The position numbers and the translations under genes were made by a program. Shown here piece by piece: positions 1 to 5,291 of a DNA stretch of 8,441 nt (position 1 is its first letter; every line of letters starts with the position of its first letter). Source of the stretch: DATCSE01 sp036568605 (lineage in GTDB: Bacteria > Pseudomonadota > Gammaproteobacteria > Burkholderiales > Burkholderiaceae_C); NCBI GenBank assembly GCA_036568605.1, contig DATCSE010000591.1, positions 1 to 8,441 of the forward strand, in the 5' to 3' direction. The notes under the pieces are model-generated. The model was given only the letters and a program-made list of their open reading frames with translations, did not search any database and was not told where the DNA came from.

Positions 1-265
1 GGATTCGATCGCGCAGTTCACCGCCGGCAACCGGCCCGACCTGGTCGAGAAGGAAAGCGCGGAGCTCGCGGTGCTCGAAGCCTACTTGCCGCAACGCCTG
101 GGCGCCGACGCGATCGCCGCCGAGGTCCAAGCGATCGTCGCCGAGCTTGGCGCCAGCGGACCGGGCGACATGGGCAAGGTGATGGCCGCCGCGAAGGCCA
201 AGCTCGCCGGCAAGGCCGATATGGCGCAGGTGTCCGCCGCGGTCAAGCAAGCTCTGGCAAAGTGA
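1..265 (+). CDS. yqeY: GatB/YqeY domain protein, C-terminal part (5' end cut by window)
   Basis: This is the last 87 codons of a YqeY-family protein, read in the frame beginning at base 2 and ending at TGA 263-265. The family is normally about 150 residues, so roughly the first 40% is missing. Visible hallmarks are DSIAQF near the cut, a DLVEKE...AELAVLEAYLPQ segment, and the C-terminal motif GPGDMGKVMAAAKAKLAG followed by KADMAQVSAAVKQAL. YqeY resembles the C-terminal tRNA-binding tail of the amidotransferase subunit GatB, but its own cellular role is not established. In many proteobacteria it sits between rpsU and dnaG; here the downstream neighbour is a DUF442 gene that starts at or just after this stop codon. 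A GTG at 71 is internal, since homology continues upstream to base 2. The family call is secure; function is unknown. Confidence 0.9.
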   Translation, partial: DSIAQFTAGNRPDLVEKESAELAVLEAYLPQRLGADAIAAEVQAIVAELGASGPGDMGKVMAAAKAKLAGKADMAQVSAAVKQALAK

Positions 266-270
266 CGGCC

Positions 271-615
271 ATGAGTTCGCTTCCTTTCCGCGCCGTTTCG
301 CCCGACGTCTGCGTCGCCCCGCAACTCACGCCCGAGGCGATGGCCGAAGCCGCGCGCGCCGGCTTCAAGAGCGTGATCAACAACCGGCCAGACTTCGAGC
401 ACGGCCCCGACCAGCCGACCAATGCGGCGATCGAGGCTGCCGCCCACGCCGCCGGACTCGAGTACCGGTTCCTGCCGGTCAACGGCGCCTACCAGTCGCC
501 CGAACAGATCGCTGCGTTCGCGGACCTGCTGGCCGAGTTGCCGCGACCCATCCTCGCGTTCTGCCGCTCGGGCGCACGCTCGACCAAGCTGTACATCGCG
601 GCAACGGCAGGCTGA
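271..615 (+). CDS. TIGR01244/DUF442 family sulfur transferase (phosphatase-like fold)
   Basis: A 114-residue cytoplasmic protein of the DUF442 family, annotated as 'TIGR01244 family sulfur transferase' or 'beta-lactamase hydrolase-like phosphatase domain'. The hallmarks are an N-terminal strand with VAPQLTPEAM, the conserved NNRPDFE loop (about residues 37-43), a QSPEQIAAFADLL helix, and the anion-binding loop FCRSGARS with Cys98 and Arg103. Related proteins have rhodanese- or dual-specificity-phosphatase-like folds, and in some bacteria this domain is fused to a persulfide dioxygenase-type beta-lactamase domain in sulfide detoxification. A stand-alone copy has no settled role. I chose the ATG at 271 because the conserved block begins shortly after it. 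A GTG at 262, overlapping the upstream TGA by three bases, is an in-frame alternative adding MTA. No Shine-Dalgarno sequence is evident, so translation may be coupled to yqeY. The chain ends only ten residues after the catalytic loop, close to the family minimum. Confidence 0.85.
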   Translation: MSSLPFRAVSPDVCVAPQLTPEAMAEAARAGFKSVINNRPDFEHGPDQPTNAAIEAAAHAAGLEYRFLPVNGAYQSPEQIAAFADLLAELPRPILAFCRSGARSTKLYIAATAG

Positions 616-636
616 ACCCGTCCCGAAAGCGGCACA

Positions 637-651
637 CCGGGCGCCGCCCGG
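637..651. terminator. GC-rich hairpin between convergent genes, possible bidirectional terminator
   Basis: CCGGGC (637-642) pairs with GCCCGG (646-651) around a 3-nt loop. It lies in the 45-bp gap between the stop of the DUF442 gene and the stop of livF, where a terminator is expected for both. There is no T-tract on either strand, so it is not a canonical intrinsic terminator; at this GC content a 6-bp perfect GC stem could also arise by chance. Confidence 0.4.
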
Positions 652-660
652 CTTCGCCAC

Positions 661-1374
661 TCAGCCGCCCAGATACGCCGCGACCACCTTCGGGTCGTTC
701 AGCAGACGATCGCTCGCGCCGTCGAGCACGATGCGGCCGCTTTCCAGCACGTAGCCGTGGCTCGCCACCTTCAGCGCCTGACGCACGTTCTGCTCGACCA
801 GGAAGATCGTCAGCCCGTCCTGGTTGATCTGGCGCAGCGTGCGGAAGATGTCCTGCACGATGATGGGCGCGAGCCCCATCGACGGCTCGTCGAGCAGCAG
901 CAGCCGCGGCTTGCCCAGCAGAGCCCGGCCGATCGCGAGCATCTGCTGCTCGCCGCCGGACAGGTTGCCGGCCAGCCCCGCGAGGCGTTCATGCAGGCGC
1001 GGGAACAGCGTGAGCACACGTTCGAGATCGCTCGCGATGCCCGCCCGGTCCTTGCGCCGGTAGGCCCCGAGCTCGAGGTTCTCGCGCACGGTCAGCGTCG
1101 TCAGGATCGCACGCCCCTCGGCCACCTGCACCAGCCCGCGGTCGACGATCTGGTGCGTCTTCAGCTTCGTCAGCTCCTCGCCCTCGAAGCGGATCGACCC
1201 GGCCTTGGGCTTGACCAGCCCGGACAGCGCGAGCAGCGTCGTCGACTTGCCGGCACCGTTCGCACCGACCAGCGTGCGGATCTCGCCGGCCTGCACGTCG
1301 AAGGCGATGCCCTGCACCGCTTCGATGTGGCCGTAGGCGACTTCGAGGTCGCGCACCTCCAGCAGCGCCGTCAT
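661..1374 (-). CDS. livF: Branched-chain amino acid ABC transporter, ATP-binding protein LivF
   Basis: A 237-residue ATPase of the HAAT (hydrophobic amino acid) ABC importer. It has Walker A GANGAGKST (37-45), the LivF-type block VAEGRAIL..LTVRENL (85-101), signature LSGGEQQ (139-145), Walker B LLLLDEP (159-165), and VEQN (194-197), where LivF proteins carry Gln in place of the usual switch histidine. It is expected to pair with LivG on the cytoplasmic face of LivH-LivM and drive ligand uptake. The start ATG overlaps the livG stop in an ATGA arrangement, and GGGAG sits 7 nt upstream (1386-1382), the clearest ribosome binding site inside the operon. Length and C-terminus (AAYLGG) are normal for the family. 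It is the last gene of the operon and converges on the DUF442 gene. Confidence 0.96.
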   Translation of the reverse strand: MTALLEVRDLEVAYGHIEAVQGIAFDVQAGEIRTLVGANGAGKSTTLLALSGLVKPKAGSIRFEGEELTKLKTHQIVDRGLVQVAEGRAILTTLTVRENLELGAYRRKDRAGIASDLERVLTLFPRLHERLAGLAGNLSGGEQQMLAIGRALLGKPRLLLLDEPSMGLAPIIVQDIFRTLRQINQDGLTIFLVEQNVRQALKVASHGYVLESGRIVLDGASDRLLNDPKVVAAYLGG

Positions 1375-2156
1375 CGTGCAGCTCCCGCGGCGACCTCGTC
1401 GTCCTCGCGGCCGAGGTAAGCCTCGATCACGGCGGGATTGCTCTGGATTTCAGCCGGCGTGCCCTCGGCGATGATGCGGCCGAAGTTCAGGACCGCGATG
1501 CGCTCGCAAAGCCCCATCACGAATCGCATGTCGTGCTCGATCATGAAGATCGTGTAGCCGCGCTGCGCAATGCGCTGGATCAGCCCCATCAGCTCGACCT
1601 TCTCGCCTGAGTTCATCCCGGCGACCGGCTCGTCGAGCAGCAGCAGGCGCGGGTCGGTCGCCAGCGCCCGCGCCAGTTCCAGCTTGCGCTGATCGCCGTA
1701 CGACAGGTTGTCGGCGATGTCCCTGGCCTTGTGGTCCAGGCCCACCCACGACAGCAGTTCCAGCGCCCTCGCATGAGAGGCGCCTTCCTGCGCGCGAAAT
1801 CTCCGCAACCCGAACAGCAGCGCCGGTACGCCGTAGGTCAGGTGCGCATGCATCCCGACGACGACGTTCTCGAGCAGCGACATCTCCTTGAAGATGCGGA
1901 TGTTCTGGAACGTGCGCCCGAGCCCGCGCCGCGTGATCTGGTGCGGCGCGACGCCGACCAGGCTGCGGCCGTCGAACTCGATCTGGCCGCCGCTGGGCGC
2001 GAGCAGCCCGGTGATCAGGTTGAAGACCGTCGTCTTGCCGGCGCCGTTCGGCCCGATCAGGCCGAACACCGAGCCGGCCGGCACCTCGAAGCTCACGTCC
2101 TGCAGCACGCTCAAGCCGCCGAAGCGCTTGGAGACCTGGGTCAGCTTCAGCAGCAT
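1371..2156 (-). CDS. livG: Branched-chain amino acid ABC transporter, ATP-binding protein LivG
   Basis: A 261-residue ATPase subunit. It carries Walker A GPNGAGKTT (35-43), the Q-loop RTFQNIRIF (Gln84), a signature in the LivG form LSYGDQRKLE (151-160), Walker B LLLLDEP (171-177), the AGMN stretch typical of LivG, and the switch histidine in IEHDM (His208). It therefore has the complete catalytic set and forms the heterodimer with LivF. The ATG at 2156-2154 follows the livM stop as TGATG with one shared base, suggesting termination-reinitiation. The same frame stays open far upstream to 3971, but that part has no family similarity and lies over livM and livH in another frame, so the family-matching ATG was chosen. 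The acidic tail REDDEVAAGAAR extends a little beyond the usual YLG end. Confidence 0.96.
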   Translation of the reverse strand: MLLKLTQVSKRFGGLSVLQDVSFEVPAGSVFGLIGPNGAGKTTVFNLITGLLAPSGGQIEFDGRSLVGVAPHQITRRGLGRTFQNIRIFKEMSLLENVVVGMHAHLTYGVPALLFGLRRFRAQEGASHARALELLSWVGLDHKARDIADNLSYGDQRKLELARALATDPRLLLLDEPVAGMNSGEKVELMGLIQRIAQRGYTIFMIEHDMRFVMGLCERIAVLNFGRIIAEGTPAEIQSNPAVIEAYLGREDDEVAAGAAR

Positions 2157-3049
2157 CAGCGCACCCCGCCCGTGACCGGCACGGCCTTCCTCGGGGCACG
2201 CGCGAACCACTGCTTGAAGCGCAGCGGATCCCACAGGCCCTTCGGCAGGAACAGCACGATGATCACGAGGATCACGCCGTTGACCATCGTGCGGAAATCC
2301 TTCAGGCCACGCAGCAACTCGGGCAGCAGCGTGACGATCAACGCGCCGAGCACCGGGCCGGTCAGGCCCGAGGTGCCGCCGAGGATCGCCATCGTCAGGA
2401 TGTCGACGCCGCGGTCGAAACCGAACTCGCTGGGGCCGATGAAGAAGGTCAGGTGCGCATTCAGCGCCCCGGCCAGGCCGGCGATCGCCGCACCCAGCGC
2501 GAACGCGAGCATCTTGTGCGCCATCACGCCGATGCCCATCAGCGATGCGGCGACGCCGTCCTCCTTGATCGCCTCGAACGCACGGCCGATGCGCGAGCGG
2601 CGCAGCCGCCACAGCAGCCACAGCACCAGCGCGAGCGCGAGCACGACGTGCCACCACTGCGTCAGCTGCGGGATGCCGTTCAGCCCCAGCGCACCGCCGG
2701 TAAACGATTCGGCGTTCAGGATCAGCACCCGCACGACTTCGCCGAAGCCCAGCGTCGCCATCGCGAGGTAGACGCCGGACAGGCGCAGCGTCGGCCCGCC
2801 GATCGCGAGCGCAACCAGGGTCGGCGCGATCACGCCGCCGGCCAGCGCCACCGGGAACGGCGCCCCGGCGTTCATCGTCAGCAGCGACGCGGTGTAGGCC
2901 CCGATGCCCATGAAGGCAGCGTTGGCCATCGCCAGCAATCCGCACGACAGCGTCAGCCAGATCGACAGTGCGAGCAGCGCGTTGATGCCGATCGTCAGCA
3001 CGAGGTTGCTGTAGACGGACCAGAAGTTGTCGAACCACTCCATGGACAT
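2156..3049 (-). CDS. livM: Branched-chain amino acid ABC transporter permease LivM
   Basis: A 297-residue inner-membrane permease with about eight or more hydrophobic segments. LivM-type landmarks are CGLLAMANAAFMGIGAY (36-52), YLAMATLGFGEVVR (94-107), a cytoplasmic coupling (EAA-like) loop GRAFEAIKEDGVAASLMGI (155-173) that contacts the ATPases, and FGFDRGVDILTMAILGG (209-225). It lacks the long N-terminal extension of E. coli LivM, as is common in Burkholderiales. It should form the translocation channel with LivH. The start at 3049 lies 6 nt after the livH stop; a second in-frame ATG at 3043 is possible. Upstream GAGG gives a weak ribosome binding site. The stop shares one base with the livG start. 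Confidence 0.95.
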   Translation of the reverse strand: MSMEWFDNFWSVYSNLVLTIGINALLALSIWLTLSCGLLAMANAAFMGIGAYTASLLTMNAGAPFPVALAGGVIAPTLVALAIGGPTLRLSGVYLAMATLGFGEVVRVLILNAESFTGGALGLNGIPQLTQWWHVVLALALVLWLLWRLRRSRIGRAFEAIKEDGVAASLMGIGVMAHKMLAFALGAAIAGLAGALNAHLTFFIGPSEFGFDRGVDILTMAILGGTSGLTGPVLGALIVTLLPELLRGLKDFRTMVNGVILVIIVLFLPKGLWDPLRFKQWFARAPRKAVPVTGGVR

Positions 3050-3055
3050 GCGGCC

Positions 3056-3937
3056 TCAGGCTTTCCGCTCGAGCACCTTGCCGAACATGCCTTGCGGCCG
3101 TAGCAACAGCACCAAGAAGAGCAGCCCGAACGCGACCGCATCGCGCATCGTCGAGCCGATGTAGGCGACCGACATCACCTCGGCGAACCCGAGGAACAAC
3201 CCGCCCAGCAGCGCGCCGCGGATGTCGCCCATGCCGCCGAGGATGATCACCGCGATGCCCTTGTGCAGCATCGGCTGGCCCATCAGCGGGAACACCGCGT
3301 TCGAGTACAGCGCGATCAGCACGCCGGCGACGCCGCCGAGCGCCGCGGCGGCGGTCGACGTCAGGTAGAACAGGCCCTCGACGTTGATGCCCAGCAGCGC
3401 CGCCGCCTTGGGCGATTCGGCGATCGCGCGCAGCGCGCGGCCCAGCTGGGTGCGGCGCATCACCAGCAGCAGCGCCGCCATCAGCGCGAACGACAGCAGC
3501 ACGATCACCAGCTCGAGCACGCTGATCTGCACGCCGGCGAAATGCAGCGGCTGGTTCGGCACCACCTCGGCGGGGAAACGCAGGTTCTCGGCGCCGAACA
3601 AGCCCTGCGACGCGTTGTTGAAGAAGATCGCGAGACCTATCGTCGCGATCATCGGGATCAGGTGCGGCGCATTGCGCTTGCGCAGCGGCTTCAGGATCAA
3701 GAGGTCGATCACGAAGCCGAATGCGCCGGCGATCACCAGTGCCGCGATCAACGACGCCCAGAGCGGAAACGCCAGCTTCGTGACGGCCTGCAGCGCCGCA
3801 TAGGCGCCGATCATGAAGATCGCGCCATGCGACAGGTTGATCACGCCCAGCACGCCGAACACCAGCGTGAAGCCGAGCGCGAACAGCGCATAGACGCAGC
3901 CCAGCGACAGGGCGTTGACGAGTTGTTGTTCCAGCAT
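3056..3937 (-). CDS. livH: Branched-chain amino acid ABC transporter permease LivH
   Basis: A 293-residue inner-membrane permease, the first membrane component of the importer. It begins with the LivH pattern QQLVNALSLGCVYALFALG, followed by VFGVLGVINLSHGAIFMIGAY (27-46), where NLSHG is highly characteristic, a coupling loop GRALRAIAESPKAAALLGI (166-184), and the conserved HKGIAVIILGGMGDIRGALLGG (225-246) near the C-terminus. Length is normal. The ATG at 3937 fits the family start, but the bases just upstream (CTGAACCTC) contain no Shine-Dalgarno match, and a strong hairpin ends 9 nt before the start codon. Translation may therefore be weaker than that of the binding protein, which would suit the low number of permease copies needed. 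Confidence 0.95.
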   Translation of the reverse strand: MLEQQLVNALSLGCVYALFALGFTLVFGVLGVINLSHGAIFMIGAYAALQAVTKLAFPLWASLIAALVIAGAFGFVIDLLILKPLRKRNAPHLIPMIATIGLAIFFNNASQGLFGAENLRFPAEVVPNQPLHFAGVQISVLELVIVLLSFALMAALLLVMRRTQLGRALRAIAESPKAAALLGINVEGLFYLTSTAAAALGGVAGVLIALYSNAVFPLMGQPMLHKGIAVIILGGMGDIRGALLGGLFLGFAEVMSVAYIGSTMRDAVAFGLLFLVLLLRPQGMFGKVLERKA

Positions 3938-3946
3938 GAGGTTCAG

Positions 3947-3976
3947 GCCGGGTGAGCCGCTGCGGCATCACCCGGC
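3947..3976 (-). promoter_or_regulatory. Strong intergenic hairpin between binding-protein gene and livH
   Basis: In the 46-bp gap, GCCGGGTGA (3947-3955) is a perfect reverse complement of TCACCCGGC (3968-3976). Inside it GCCGC (3956-3960) pairs with GCGGC (3962-3966), leaving one bulged A, so nearly the whole 30 nt folds into one stem. No T-run follows on the minus strand, which argues against a full terminator. Its position after the binding-protein gene is typical of RNA-stabilising or partially attenuating stem-loops that allow excess binding protein over permease. This role is inferred. Confidence 0.6.
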
Positions 3977-3983
3977 ATGCCCA

Positions 3984-5147
3984 TTACTTTTCGATCGAGT
4001 ACTTGCCGTCCTTCGTGACGCTGACGATCGCGGCTTGCTGCGCGTCGTAGCCGGCCGGCTTGCCGTCCTTGGTCTTGGCCTGGCGGAACTTGAACGCGCC
4101 GGTCGCGCCGGTGTGCGTCACGGCCGGCAGCGCATCGCGCAGCGCCTTGCGGTCAGCCTCGAGGTTGCCGCTCAGCTTGATCTTGGCCAGCGCCGCGGCG
4201 ACGATGTTCATCGCGTCGTAGGCCTGCGCGCTGAACTGGTCCGGCGCGGCCTTGTACTTCTGCGTGTAGGCCACGACGAAGTGCTGGTTCTCCGGCGTCT
4301 GGCTGCCCAGTGCCCACGGGCTGCCGACCCACAGGTTGTCGCTCGCGCCCTTCGCGAGATCGAACACCTTGACCGAGTTCATCCCGTTGCCGCCGATGAA
4401 CGGCAGGTTGATGCCGAGCTGGCGCGCCTGGACCATGATGGGCGCACCTTCGGCGATCAGCGCGGACAGCACGATCGCATCCGGGTTGCTCGCCTTGATC
4501 TTGGTCAGTTGCGCCTTGAAGTCGACGTCGCCCTTCGCGAAGGTCTCGGTCGTCGTGACGGGGATCTTCAGGTCCTCGAGCGCCTTCTTGAACGCGTCGT
4601 AGCCGCTCTTCGTGAACACGTCGTCGTTGCCGTAGAACACCGCGACCTTCTTGACACCGGCGTGCTTGGATGCGACGCGCAGCGTCTCGGGCAGCACGTC
4701 GGCCTCGGTCACCGAGTTGCGGAACACGTAGTCGCCGATCGACGTGATGCCGTCGGCCGTGTTCGAGGTGCCGAACACCACGGTCTTCGCGGCCTGCGCG
4801 ATCGGGTCGGCGGCCTGCGCCGAGTTCGACAGCGTCGGCCCGAACAGCATCAGCACCTTGTCCTGGAAGATCAGCTTCTTGAAGACGTCGATCGCCTGTT
4901 CCTTCTTGCCCTGCTCGTCCTCGAACTGGATCGCGATCTTGTTGCCCTTGACGCCGCCGGCCGCGTTGATCTCGTCGACGGCAAGCTGAAAGCCGTTGCG
5001 GATCGACTGGCCGTACTGGCCGGCCGGGCCGGACAGCGCTTCGGCAGCGCCGATCTTGATGTCGGCGGCGTGGCCCGACGCGACGGCGCCGGCGGCCGCC
5101 AACGCCACGATCAAGCGGCGAGCGCGAAAGGGAAAGGCGAAGCTCAT
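3984..5147 (-). CDS. Branched-chain amino acid-type ABC transporter periplasmic substrate-binding protein
   Basis: A 387-residue type I periplasmic binding protein (LivJ/LivK-like, Peripla_BP_6 family). Residues 1-28 are a Sec signal peptide: basic FRARR, hydrophobic LIVALAAAGAVASG, and likely cleavage near GHA-ADIKIG. The mature chain has the family start IKIGAAEALSGPAGQYG (31-47), GFQLAVDEINAAGGVKG (52-68), a ligand-site region GPTLSNSA (103-110) and GTSNT (126-130), and the SAQAYDAM segment (307-313). There is no lipobox cysteine, so it is soluble in the periplasm. The ATG at 5147 is preferred over one at 5231 because it gives a clean signal peptide and has GGAG 8 nt upstream. As first gene of the liv operon it sets ligand specificity, but the ligand cannot be assigned: homologues bind Leu/Ile/Val, other amino acids, amides, urea or aromatic acids. 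Confidence 0.93.
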   Translation of the reverse strand: MSFAFPFRARRLIVALAAAGAVASGHAADIKIGAAEALSGPAGQYGQSIRNGFQLAVDEINAAGGVKGNKIAIQFEDEQGKKEQAIDVFKKLIFQDKVLMLFGPTLSNSAQAADPIAQAAKTVVFGTSNTADGITSIGDYVFRNSVTEADVLPETLRVASKHAGVKKVAVFYGNDDVFTKSGYDAFKKALEDLKIPVTTTETFAKGDVDFKAQLTKIKASNPDAIVLSALIAEGAPIMVQARQLGINLPFIGGNGMNSVKVFDLAKGASDNLWVGSPWALGSQTPENQHFVVAYTQKYKAAPDQFSAQAYDAMNIVAAALAKIKLSGNLEADRKALRDALPAVTHTGATGAFKFRQAKTKDGKPAGYDAQQAAIVSVTKDGKYSIEK

Positions 5148-5160
5148 GGGGAGGTCTCCA
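5148..5160 (-). promoter_or_regulatory. Ribosome binding site of the binding-protein gene
   Basis: On the minus strand the leader ends TGGAGACCTCCCC before ATG; GGAG lies 8 nt from the start codon. It decides the start at 5147 against the upstream in-frame ATG at 5231, which would put a basic non-signal extension ahead of the signal peptide. Confidence 0.6.
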
Positions 5161-5192
5161 GACATCATCGTGAGGGGAGCGCGCCGGCCCAG

Positions 5193-5206
5193 ACCGCAGC
5201 CGCGGT
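5193..5206 (-). other. Small stem-loop in the 5' leader of the liv operon
   Basis: ACCGC (5193-5197) pairs with GCGGT (5202-5206) around a 4-nt loop. It lies about 45 nt upstream of the start codon of the binding-protein gene. The stem is short and GC-rich and could be chance; no known riboswitch or leader-peptide pattern was recognised around it. Confidence 0.25.
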
Positions 5207-5220
5207 TCGCACCAGCCCGT

Positions 5221-5255
5221 GTTTGAAACAAACCGGCAATTATTGCGTGCGTTTG
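5221..5255 (-). promoter_or_regulatory. AT-rich patch with nested inverted repeats, candidate liv operator/promoter
   Basis: This 35-bp stretch is conspicuously AT-richer than its surroundings and lies in the gap between the pmbA stop and the first gene of the liv operon. It contains the palindrome GCAATTATTGC (5236-5246), flanked by CAAAC (5229-5233) and GTTTG (5251-5255), an imperfect larger dyad with 2- and 4-nt spacers. GTTTG (5221-5225) can also pair with CAAAC 5229-5233. On the minus strand AATAAT (5244-5239) is a passable -10 box, but no good -35 lies at the right distance. It could be an operator, an activator-dependent promoter, or both. Confidence 0.4.
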
Positions 5256-5257
5256 AC

Positions 5258-5275
5258 AGCCCGCGCCATCGGGCT
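5258..5275 (-). terminator. Stem-loop downstream of pmbA, possible terminator
   Basis: AGCCCG (5258-5263) and CGGGCT (5270-5275) form a 6-bp stem with a 6-nt loop, 17 nt beyond the pmbA stop codon. The following minus-strand bases (GTCAAACG) are not a T-tract, so this is at most a weak or factor-assisted terminator. Its position between pmbA and the same-strand liv operon is the main support. Confidence 0.35.
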
Positions 5276-5291
5276 TGTCCGCTGCGGCCAG

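Noticed and set aside
2157..3971. Long upstream continuation of the livG reading frame on the minus strand, making an open frame of 866 codons.
   Set aside because: It runs over livM and livH in a different frame, is an Arg/Ala/Asp-rich low-complexity translation typical of GC-rich shadow frames, and has no family similarity until the livG ATG at 2156.
5148..5231. 28-residue N-terminal extension of the binding protein from an ATG at 5231.
   Set aside because: It would place a basic sequence ahead of a good signal peptide, and the ATG at 5147 has a well-placed GGAG.
5253..5258. Perfect TTGACA on the plus strand, a possible -35 box.
   Set aside because: No -10-like hexamer lies 16-18 nt downstream (TGTCCG at 17 nt), and no plus-strand gene follows.
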